From Mesobacterium_A hydrothermale (lineage in GTDB: Bacteria > Pseudomonadota > Alphaproteobacteria > Rhodobacterales > Rhodobacteraceae), in the NCBI RefSeq assembly GCF_035818635.1, contig NZ_JAYLLH010000037.1:1-29083 (forward strand): 29,083 bases of DNA, read 5' to 3'. This document shows, in pieces, positions 16,258-22,611 of this stretch (positions are counted from its first letter, which is position 1; every line of letters starts with the position of its first letter). Below the pieces are notes generated by a model. The model was not told the DNA's origin, did not search any database, and worked only from the letters and a program-made list of their open reading frames with translations. A program made the position numbers and the translations under genes.

Positions 16258-17664
16258 TCAGCGATTGATCTCGGTCCTCGGGCGGGAACCACGCAACGTC
16301 AGACAGGCGCGAAGGCCTGGTTTGTTGTCAGAGAGTTCCAACGTACCGCCATGAAGCTCCGCTATGGCGTCTACAAGGCTCAGGCCGAGGCCGGTGCCCG
16401 GTTGATTCCTACTGCGATCCAGACGGTAGAACCGGCGTTTGACCTTTTCCAGTTCGGGCTCCGGAATGCCGGGGCCATTGTCGGATACGCAAAGACGGAT
16501 CCCGCCCGCGAGCGGTGTCACCTCGACAGTGATCCGTGTTCCAGCGGGAGAGTGGCGCAGCGCATTGTCGGCAAGGTTGACCAAAGCCTGAGTGACAAGT
16601 TCCGGATTCAGGTTTGCCAGCAGTTCTGTCCCTTCTGAATTCAAGGCGATGCTCTTTTCGGCGTCTTCAGCAACCGGGCTCAGCATTTCCACCACATTGG
16701 CAGCGATCTGCTGAACGTCAGCCGCTTGTGTTTCCAGCGTCAGGTTGCCGGTTTCCAGTTGCGCCAATTGCAGAATGGCATCGAACGTTTCCGACATGCT
16801 CTGGACGCTGACCAGAGACCTGCCGATGGCCTCCCGGGTGTCGGGATCGATATCATCGCGCAGGGCCAGTGGTTCAAGCCAAAGCCTTATTCTCGTGAGC
16901 GGCGAGCGAAGATCATGCGCGATATCCGCTGATACCTGTGTCAGTCGTTCGACATTTTCCTGGAGCTTTCCAAGCATCTGGTTCAGGCCATCTGCCACCT
17001 CTGACAAATCATCGCTTTCCTTTTCCTGCCCCTTGTAGCGCGCCGAGAGATCGCCCGCGCTGACCGACCTCAAGACCTCATTCAGTTCCTCGACGCGGCG
17101 CGCGTTTCTCCGGGCTGAAAAATAGGCCAGGGAAACCGTGATAAGGAATGCGATCGCAAGGCCCCAGGCAACGGATTGCATCATTACTTCCTGGCTATCC
17201 GCGATCCATTGCTGATCACGCGCCACGACGATCCATCCCGCGGGTGTTCTTATACCGTGGCCGAAATACAGGTCCCCCTGATGATCTGCCGACCGGGGCA
17301 CAAGGTCAGCGTCCGTCCCGATGCGCAGAATTACATTCCCGGAAGCGGGACGAAACACACGCATGTTGCCGGTGGAATTCGCCCCTCCGGCCGGTGCGAA
17401 ATAGTAGAGATTGGAAAAGTCTTCACCAAACGCGGCGGCATGGCGGATTTGTTGTTTCAGTTCTGCTTCGCCGCTTGTTTGCAGTTCAGCGGACAAGGCC
17501 TTTGCTTCCAACTCGGCGTCGCGAAACAGGCGCGCCTTCAACTCGTCGCCGATGACCACCCACGCCACGCCCCCCGCGGCAACTGACGACAGAGCAAAAA
17601 CAACGGAAAGGCGAAGCGCCAACCCCATTGCAGATGGCAGGCGCAGGCGCAAAAGACCGTTCAT
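16258..17664 (-). CDS. Two-component sensor histidine kinase
   Basis: This 468-residue membrane-bound kinase is the cognate sensor of the regulator encoded upstream. It has a first transmembrane helix (about 15-38), a periplasmic sensor domain of about 125 residues, a second helix (about 165-184) and a HAMP linker. The dimerisation domain has phospho-acceptor His250 in ADIAHDLRSPLTRIR. The ATPase domain has an N box with Asn363 and Asn367 (NLADNALRHSP), G1 DNGPGIP and G2 GTGLGLSL. The sensor domain carries no recognised ligand fold. ATG 17664 overlaps the regulator stop by 4 nt. The operon order PepSY gene, regulator, kinase suggests an envelope or metal/cation signal, but the ligand is unknown. 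Confidence 0.93.
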   Translation of the reverse strand: MNGLLRLRLPSAMGLALRLSVVFALSSVAAGGVAWVVIGDELKARLFRDAELEAKALSAELQTSGEAELKQQIRHAAAFGEDFSNLYYFAPAGGANSTGNMRVFRPASGNVILRIGTDADLVPRSADHQGDLYFGHGIRTPAGWIVVARDQQWIADSQEVMMQSVAWGLAIAFLITVSLAYFSARRNARRVEELNEVLRSVSAGDLSARYKGQEKESDDLSEVADGLNQMLGKLQENVERLTQVSADIAHDLRSPLTRIRLWLEPLALRDDIDPDTREAIGRSLVSVQSMSETFDAILQLAQLETGNLTLETQAADVQQIAANVVEMLSPVAEDAEKSIALNSEGTELLANLNPELVTQALVNLADNALRHSPAGTRITVEVTPLAGGIRLCVSDNGPGIPEPELEKVKRRFYRLDRSRNQPGTGLGLSLVDAIAELHGGTLELSDNKPGLRACLTLRGSRPRTEINR

Positions 17665-18332
17665 GCCTGAAGCACATAACCAACGCCGTGCAGAGTGCGC
17701 AACATTGGCTGGTCAAAGGGTTTGTCGATCTTCGTCCGTAGCCGACTGATATGGGTCTCGACAACGCTGGTCTTGGGGTCGAAATGGATGCCCCAGACGG
17801 CATCCAGCAACATTGTCCTGGTCTGGACGCGCCCGGGGCGTTCCATGAAGTATCTCAGCATCAGAAATTCCCGTGGCTGCAGCTCGATCCTCTGACCCTC
17901 ACGCGTGGCTGTTCGGGTAATGAGATCCAGATGAAGTGGCCCGACTTCAAGTTCTGTCACCTCGGATTGGAGTTTCGGTCGCCGCGCTATTGCGGAAATC
18001 CGGGCAGTCAGTTCAGCCATTGCAAAAGGTTTCACGATGTAGTCATCCGCGCCTGCGCCCAACCCATCGACCTTGTCATTCACCGAGCCGAGCGCCGTCA
18101 GCATGATGACCGGCGCTTCGATCTGTGCGCTCCGCAGGGACTTGACCAAAGACAGGCCATCCAGACCGGGCATCATCCTGTCCAGAATAAACAATTCATA
18201 TCCGCCGGACATCGCCTGAGCGAGCGCGGCACGCCCGTCGGTCAGATGGTCAACGGCATGCCCCTCGCCGACAAGCCCTTTGCGAATGTACTCGCCTGTG
18301 TCCTGATCATCTTCTGCAACCAGTATCTTCAT
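17661..18332 (-). CDS. OmpR-family response regulator
   Basis: This 223-residue protein has a receiver domain with the acidic pocket Asp8/Asp9, phospho-acceptor Asp51 (FILDRMMPG), Thr79 (VIMLTA) and Lys101 (VKPF). A C-terminal winged-helix DNA-binding domain follows (LQPREFLMLRYFMERPGRV and SVVETHISRLRTKID). It is phosphorylated by the adjacent kinase, to which it is coupled by a 4-nt overlap. Two similar 16-bp dyads, before the PepSY gene and before the exporter operon, are its likely targets. A separate 16-bp palindrome lies 25 nt upstream of its own start. Confidence 0.94.
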   Translation of the reverse strand: MKILVAEDDQDTGEYIRKGLVGEGHAVDHLTDGRAALAQAMSGGYELFILDRMMPGLDGLSLVKSLRSAQIEAPVIMLTALGSVNDKVDGLGAGADDYIVKPFAMAELTARISAIARRPKLQSEVTELEVGPLHLDLITRTATREGQRIELQPREFLMLRYFMERPGRVQTRTMLLDAVWGIHFDPKTSVVETHISRLRTKIDKPFDQPMLRTLHGVGYVLQA

Positions 18333-18356
18333 TGGCGTTCATACTCTCTCGTTCGG

Positions 18357-18372
18357 GTGCGTTCTAACGCAC
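18357..18372. promoter_or_regulatory. 16-bp palindrome just upstream of the response regulator
   Basis: GTGCGTTCTAACGCAC has 7-nt perfect arms around a 2-nt centre, 25 nt from the regulator ATG. It does not resemble the TTACA-type dyads. It could be an operator or an mRNA hairpin controlling the regulator-kinase pair. Confidence 0.4.
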
Positions 18373-18375
18373 GAC

Positions 18376-18402
18376 GTCGGGCCGGCTCAAGGCCGACCCG
18401 AC
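18376..18402 (-). terminator. Hairpin between the PepSY gene and the regulator gene
   Basis: Arms GTCGGGCCGGC (18376-18386) and GCCGACCCGAC (18392-18402) pair over 11 positions with one G-T wobble and a 5-nt loop. It lies 35 nt past the PepSY stop. No T-run follows, so it may only reduce read-through, giving more PepSY protein than regulator and kinase. Confidence 0.5.
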
Positions 18403-18436
18403 TCCGGGGGAGGGTTCAAATCAAAGCGGTGGCGCG

Positions 18437-18820
18437 TTAGCCTTCGTCGGACTCCGAACCCTCTCCCTCATCGTTTTCGCCGTCGTCTTCATCCTCGGCG
18501 CTGGCCAGCATTTTGCCAAGAACCGTGCCCGCGTCGGCGTCGATCTTGACCAAGGTGGGTTGTCCGTCCGCACCGATGACCATGGCCTCATAGACGCCTT
18601 TGCCGTTTTCATCGTTGAAACCGATGGCGGCCAGTGTGCCCGGCACTTCTTTCAGCGCGATCTGGCTGGCCTGGTCGAGGGAGACCTTTGCCGCCTGGAA
18701 CATCTGCGCTTCGGTCATCGCGTCGTTCGTTTCATTGCTGGTTCCGGCATTGGCTGCCAGACCTGCGCCTGTGACACCGATTGCGGTTACGATGGTTGCA
18801 AGGATCAGTTTACGTTGCAT
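18437..18820 (-). CDS. Exported PepSY-domain protein with acidic tail
   Basis: This 127-residue protein has a signal peptide (residues 1 to about 25, ending ANA) and a single PepSY domain (AKVSLDQASQIALKEVPGTL, then VYEAMVIGADGQPTLVKIDA). The last 22 or so residues are almost all Glu, Asp, Gly and Ser. PepSY domains are periplasmic modules often encoded beside two-component systems and thought to modulate proteases or sensor kinases. The acidic tail could bind divalent cations or cationic peptides. AAGGAG lies 8 nt before ATG 18820. It is the first gene before the regulator-kinase pair and carries the candidate regulator dyad 90 nt upstream, suggesting autoregulation. Confidence 0.85.
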   Translation of the reverse strand: MQRKLILATIVTAIGVTGAGLAANAGTSNETNDAMTEAQMFQAAKVSLDQASQIALKEVPGTLAAIGFNDENGKGVYEAMVIGADGQPTLVKIDADAGTVLGKMLASAEDEDDGENDEGEGSESDEG

Positions 18821-18910
18821 GTCTGCTCTCCTTTGAGTGTCGAAGGCACCCCATTGGCGCCTGATGTCATAGGAGTTGGGCCCTGGATGGCATGAAGTCC
18901 TGTCCGAAAA

Positions 18911-18926
18911 TTTACAGCTTCGTAAG
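18911..18926. promoter_or_regulatory. Candidate response-regulator box upstream of the PepSY gene, inside a larger inverted repeat
   Basis: TTTACAGCTTCGTAAG matches the exporter-operon dyad at 13732-13747 in 12 of 16 positions and lies 90 nt upstream of the PepSY start. It is enclosed by perfect 8-nt inverted arms CCTGTCCG (18899-18906) and CGGACAGG (18936-18943), centred almost on the same point. A phosphorylated OmpR-type dimer is the likely ligand; this is inferred. Confidence 0.6.
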
Positions 18927-19083
18927 GCGCTGATCCGGACAGGTTTCTACAAAATTTCTTCAGCCAGTCTTTCGATGGTAGGACCTGTGCGCACGAAGGG
19001 GGTGAAAAACGGCAAGATTTCATGAAAGTGAGGTAGAGGAGAGGTGGTCCCAGATTTTAGACCCGTGAGGTGCCCCTTGTATC

Positions 19084-19140
19084 CTAGACAGCTGCCTGTT
19101 TCAGTTTGAGCTGTCTTTCTTCGAAGTCAACCAATGCCGG
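19084..19140 (-). pseudogene. Possible transposase C-terminal remnant
   Basis: On the minus strand a frame ending in TAG (19086-19084) reads LPALVDFEERQLKLKQAAV at its C-terminus, which looks like the tail of an IS3-type transposase. Nothing upstream in the frame looks like the rest of a transposase; it runs into the antisense of the fic fragment. A short de novo frame from ATG 19221 (45 codons) is the alternative. The assignment rests on a short stretch from memory of such tails and is weak. Confidence 0.25.
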
Positions 19141-19239
19141 CAACACATGCAAAGCTTGTGCGAGAGGGGGCGACAGCATGCCGGTTTTTACGTATGATAC
19201 CTGTTTAAGAACATTGTTCATGCGCCGGGAACGGAATTC

Positions 19240-19623
19240 ATGCCATCGGACCAGCAGGTACTTTTTTCGGGCTCGAGAACCGTTTTTCAGGAGCGCCGCC
19301 TTCCTGAGACCGCCACCTTGGCAGGCTACAGCGCATTGATTGACGCCTACAGATTAACTGTGCCACTGCCCCGCAAACTTTCGGCAACCGGGAACCATCA
19401 CCGGGTCGTTGAGGATGAGGTTTGGCGCATCCTGACGCCGCGCCACGCCCCGAGTGAAGACCTGGATGGCCACCTCACCTTCGCTCTCAAATACGAAGGG
19501 CTTGATCTTGCCGTCCTCGCGAAGCTGTTCGCTGCCACCGGGCCTGACGGCATTGTTGACATCGTGCGCAAAAAGCCGACCGGCAGCGACGCAAGGCGCA
19601 TCTGGTTGGGACTGTTGCATTAG
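19240..19623 (+). pseudogene. N-terminal fragment of a Fic-family protein, truncated by an IS6 element
   Basis: The first 122 or so residues (MPSDQQVLFSGSRTVFQERR, HAPSEDLDGHLTFALKYEGLDLAVL, GSDARRIW) resemble the N-terminal region of alphaproteobacterial Fic proteins of roughly 400-500 residues, which AMPylate or otherwise modify target proteins. The catalytic Fic domain (HxFx(D/E)GNGR) is absent. The reading frame passes into the left end of the IS6 element at 19608 and stops at 19621-19623 within it. No continuation of fic exists on the other side of the element, so the rest was deleted rather than merely interrupted. The fragment should be non-functional as an AMP transferase. Confidence 0.7.
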
Positions 19624-20424
19624 TCATCTTAGACCGTTTTTGGCTTCGCAAGGTATTTTATCACGCGGCCGCGAAGAGTTGGGTGATGAACTGGATCTCG
19701 CCTCTGACCCCTGCTTGTTTGTGATGGACGTGGCCGCGTTTGATGGTCCTTATCGTCTCGATCCCGCTCAGGGTTGCCCTGGCCGCTCGCAAGGATCGAA
19801 AGCTCTGACGGTAGCCAAGGAGGCGTTTCATGGCTGCATGATCGCTCTCGATCAGATTGTTACGCCACTTTCTGTCGATATGCCGGATACTTTCAAAATG
19901 CGGATCGTAGCGATGGTTGATCTCGCGAATGACCCGGGCGTATGCCGGGGCTTTGTCTGTCACAATGATGACCGGCCGGTGCAGGCGCACACGCTCAATC
20001 GCCTTGTTCAGAAAGGCCTTTGCCGCCTTCGCATCCCGTCGTGCGGTCAGACGGAAGTCGATCATTTGCCCGTTTGCGTCGATGGCACGCCAGAGGTAGC
20101 GCCACTTGCCGCCGACGCGGATATAGGTTTCATCTACGTGCCAGTCCACGCTGGCCCGGCGCACGTGTTTCTTGGACCGTTTGGTGATCTCCGGACCAAA
20201 CTTTTGGACCCAACGATAAACCGTCGATCGATCAACAGTCACGCCGCGCTCGGCCAGCCGATCCACGACATCCTGGTAGGACAAGGGATAGCGCAGGTAC
20301 CAGCGCACCGCGCAAAGGATCATGTCTCGTTGGAAGCGATGGTGCTTGAACGGCGATTGGCGCGGCATGATGGTCCTCCAAAACGCCGAACCTCACCAAA
20401 CAGACCAAATAATGCAACAGTCCC
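19608..20424. mobile_element. IS6-family insertion sequence, complete, without target duplication
   Basis: The element is 817 bp with 15-bp perfect terminal inverted repeats, GGGACTGTTGCATTA (19608-19622) and TAATGCAACAGTCCC (20410-20424). These resemble IS26-type ends (GGCACTGTTGCAAA), and the element has one intact transposase. The flanking octamers ATCTGGTT and CCCTATTC do not match, so the usual 8-bp duplication is missing. That points to recombination between copies or an adjacent deletion after insertion. Confidence 0.9.
19661..20368 (-). CDS. IS6-family transposase
   Basis: This 235-residue DDE transposase has an N-terminal helix-turn-helix (LSYQDVVDRLAERGVTVDRSTVYRWV) and the catalytic triad Asp79 (WHVDETY), Asp138 (IVTDKAPAY) and Glu174 (NLIESDHA). 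The 35-residue spacing between the second and third acidic residues is typical of the family. The reading frame is intact and full length (IS26 TnpA is 234 residues), so it is probably active. It catalyses replicative transposition and cointegrate formation; IS6 elements do not resolve cointegrates themselves. It occupies nearly the whole element. Confidence 0.95.
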   Translation of the reverse strand: MPRQSPFKHHRFQRDMILCAVRWYLRYPLSYQDVVDRLAERGVTVDRSTVYRWVQKFGPEITKRSKKHVRRASVDWHVDETYIRVGGKWRYLWRAIDANGQMIDFRLTARRDAKAAKAFLNKAIERVRLHRPVIIVTDKAPAYARVIREINHRYDPHFESIRHIDRKWRNNLIESDHAAMKRLLGYRQSFRSLRAARATLSGIETIRTIKRGHVHHKQAGVRGEIQFITQLFAAA

Positions 20425-20454
20425 CCCTATTCTGCACTCTCCCGGAATCGACCC

Positions 20455-20628
20455 CTAGAGGCTGGTTTTGCTGATTTTGAGACGCGCTGCGGCCTCGCGG
20501 ACGTTCAATCCATCACTGATATGGGTTTTGGCTTGCTCGAGTTTTTTGGGTGTGACCACTGGCTTGCGCCCGCTTTTTTTGCCGCGAGTTGCGGCGGCCT
20601 TCAATCCGGCCTGTGTGCGCTCGACAAA
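20455..20628 (-). pseudogene. C-terminal fragment of a serine resolvase/invertase
   Basis: A minus-strand frame ending in TAG (20457-20455) reads FVERTQAGLKAAATRGKKSG and then RKPVVTPKKLEQAKTHISDG, NVREAAARLKISKTSL. This is the end of the catalytic-domain E helix plus the helix-turn-helix DNA-binding domain of Tn3-type resolvases. The catalytic N-terminal domain, including the active-site serine, is missing; the frame reaches a stop at 20677-20679 after unrelated codons. The tail also ends early, at the serine-leucine where relatives continue with Tyr. It lies 30 bp from the IS6 right end, so it is debris of an earlier resolvase-bearing element. Confidence 0.75.
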
Positions 20629-20749
20629 TCGGAAGAACCTCCGGCCTAGTAGCGATTGGCCGGACTTTACTCCGGCCTATTCGGAACTGAACCTGTGAAC
20701 CAATGGCCCGGTGAGGTTCCAGCATGTGAGTGCTGCGTGTCGAACGAAG

Positions 20750-21913
20750 CTAAGCGGATGCTAGGCGCTCCAACGCTCCCCTCAAGGGCATCGCGCGAAC
20801 GCCGCCTTGCCCTGGCGCATCTTTCTCATCAGCATAGACGAGGATCCGTTCCGAAATTTCCAACTCTTCGGCTGCTACGTGAAACCCGCGCGTGACTTTC
20901 GGCGAGGTCGTCCGCTTGATTTCGATGCCCCAAACCTGGCCTTGAGGGAGTTTCAAAACCAAGTCGATCTCTGCTCCGGCTGATGAACGATAGAAGCTTG
21001 CTTCGGTCCCACGTGGCGCGGCAGCAATCAGGTTCTCGATGCAGAAACCTTCCCAGCTGCCCCCGACCACGGGATGTCCCAGCAAGTCTTCCTGTGCCTC
21101 GATCCCAAGAAGAGCGTGGGTTAGTCCAGAATCCCGAATGTAAACCTTGGGTGACTTGACCAATCGCTTTCCTGCGTTGGAGTGCCAGGGCGGCAATCGA
21201 CGCAACAGCATCAGATCGACTAACAGGTCGAGATATCGTGCAATGCTTTGTCCCGAAACACCAAGATTACCTGCAAGCTTGGCTGCGTTGAGAAGCCCCC
21301 CTTGCTCGTGCGCGAGCATGGTCCAGAACCGGCGTAACGTTTCGGCGGGGATGCGCAACCCGAACGAGGGGATGTCGCGCTCAAGATAGGTCCTGATGAA
21401 ATCTTCCCGCCAGGTGAGGCTGGCCCGATCACTCTTTGCGAGAAAGCTGTCGGGGAATCCACCACGCAGCCAGAGAGACGACATCGCATCCGAACCAACC
21501 TCCGGCAGCATGAATGGTGTCAGTTCGTGATAGCTAACCCGACCGGCCAGCGATTCCGCACTTTGATGCAAGAGTGTGTTCGATGCAGATCCCAACAACA
21601 GGAATTGCCCGGTCCGATGCCCCTGCCTGCGCCGACGGTCGATTTGTCCGCGTAAAGCACCGAACAAGTCTGGCAAGAGCTGGACCTCGTCAATCACGAC
21701 GAGGCGACCCATCTGTTCGTCAAGATACAGGTCGGGTTCCTCCAGAACCTGGCGATCAGCGGTTCGCTCCATGTCGAGATAGACCGCATCGCGGCTTTCC
21801 GCTATGTCCTGTGCAAGCGTCGTTTTACCGACCTGCCGGGGCCCAAGCAGGACAACACCGGCTTGGTTCTCCAGTGCGTCTTCAACTGATTTTCTATGGC
21901 TACGCTCGATCAT
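20750..21913 (-). CDS. AAA ATPase with DUF4143 domain
   Basis: This 387-residue protein has an N-terminal ATPase core with Walker A VLLGPRQVGKTTLAQ, Walker B RLVVIDEVQLLPDLF and a sensor region FLLLGSASNTLL. A helical middle with a winged helix follows (GGLLNAAKLAGNLGVSGQSI), then a C-terminal DUF4143 domain with a nuclease-like pattern (GAEIDLVLKLPQGQVWGIEIK, matching the E/D-ExK style of PD-(D/E)xK folds). Such proteins are common on plasmids and genomic islands; their function is not settled. ATG 21913 is chosen over an in-frame TTG 21922. It is the right-hand neighbour of the mobile-element scar and reads alone on the minus strand. Confidence 0.9.
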   Translation of the reverse strand: MIERSHRKSVEDALENQAGVVLLGPRQVGKTTLAQDIAESRDAVYLDMERTADRQVLEEPDLYLDEQMGRLVVIDEVQLLPDLFGALRGQIDRRRRQGHRTGQFLLLGSASNTLLHQSAESLAGRVSYHELTPFMLPEVGSDAMSSLWLRGGFPDSFLAKSDRASLTWREDFIRTYLERDIPSFGLRIPAETLRRFWTMLAHEQGGLLNAAKLAGNLGVSGQSIARYLDLLVDLMLLRRLPPWHSNAGKRLVKSPKVYIRDSGLTHALLGIEAQEDLLGHPVVGGSWEGFCIENLIAAAPRGTEASFYRSSAGAEIDLVLKLPQGQVWGIEIKRTTSPKVTRGFHVAAEELEISERILVYADEKDAPGQGGVRAMPLRGALERLASA

Positions 21914-21921
21914 ACCATGCA

Positions 21922-21949
21922 ATTATGCCATGTCATGGAAGATTTGCAA
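21922..21949 (-). promoter_or_regulatory. Candidate promoter of the AAA ATPase gene, near-leaderless
   Basis: Reading leftward, TTGCAA (21949-21944) is followed after 16 nt by CATAAT (21927-21922). The ATG at 21913 begins 8 nt past the -10 box, so transcription would start at or next to the start codon, giving a leaderless or nearly leaderless mRNA. No ribosome site is visible. Confidence 0.45.
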
Positions 21950-22006
21950 GGTTGTTTTCAGAGAGCCCGATCAGTTGAAAGCGTAACCACGTCCAATCGA
22001 AAGGTT

Positions 22007-22609
22007 TCAAGGAGCCGCTGTTTCCACCATCCCCACATCTTCTAACTGTTCCCGGTCTGGAAGGTCAGCGAGAGTTTCCAAACCGAACGACACCAGGAAC
22101 TGTTCCGTCGTTACGAACGTATATGGCGCCCCTCGCCTGGGCGCGCGCGGTCCGGTGCCGATCAGGCCGTGCGCGTGCAACCGCCCAATCAAATCGCGAC
22201 TGATCTCTTTCCCGAAGATGTCTTTCAAACTATCCCGTGTGATCGGCTGGTGATAAGCAATCGCCGCCAGCACAGCGACGTCGAATTCGTTGAGGTCCAA
22301 GACCTGCTCGCTCACATCAACTGCAGCCCGGATAGCGGGCGCATAGACAGCCCGCGTTCGGAACATCCATCCGCCAGACACCTCGGCAATCTCGAAGGCA
22401 CGCCCTTCCAGATCGGCGACGAGATCTTCGATCAGCAGATCGACTGACACCCCCTGCGCTACCACGCGGGCCAGATCCTCGCGCGGCACTGGCGAAGCAC
22501 TGGCGAACAACACCGCTTCGATCCGGCGCATCCATTCACGCCAGCGCAGTTCGGGCGGCAGGTCGTCCAACTCGCAATCCAGCTCTGGCTCGGGGCGATC
22601 CTTGGCCAT
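22007..22609 (-). CDS. scpB: ScpB-family segregation and condensation protein, plasmid paralogue
   Basis: This 200-residue protein has two winged-helix domains as in ScpB: IEAVLFASASPVPREDLARV and LDLNEFDVAVLAAIAYHQPITRDSL, followed by the typical GLIGTGPRAPRRGAPYTFVTTEQFLVSFGLETLADLPD. ScpB partners with ScpA and SMC in chromosome condensation. Neither partner gene is in this window; instead it is coupled to DUF1403. ATG 22609 has GGGG 7 nt upstream; GTG 22615 overlaps the DUF1403 stop by 4 nt and is an alternative start. Compared with chromosomal ScpB it is about the usual length. The gene pair looks like a plasmid maintenance unit next to repABC. Confidence 0.9.
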   Translation of the reverse strand: MAKDRPEPELDCELDDLPPELRWREWMRRIEAVLFASASPVPREDLARVVAQGVSVDLLIEDLVADLEGRAFEIAEVSGGWMFRTRAVYAPAIRAAVDVSEQVLDLNEFDVAVLAAIAYHQPITRDSLKDIFGKEISRDLIGRLHAHGLIGTGPRAPRRGAPYTFVTTEQFLVSFGLETLADLPDREQLEDVGMVETAAP

Positions 22610-22611
22610 CG

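Larger units (their letters stand above)
18821..19239. other. Intergenic region upstream of the PepSY gene, 419 bp
   Basis: No convincing complete gene is present. It holds the PepSY promoter region with the candidate regulator dyad and its flanking inverted repeat (18899-18943), a possible transposase tail reading leftward that ends at 19084, and a GAACA-T-TGTTC palindrome (19209-19219) just upstream of the broken fic gene. Confidence 0.6.
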
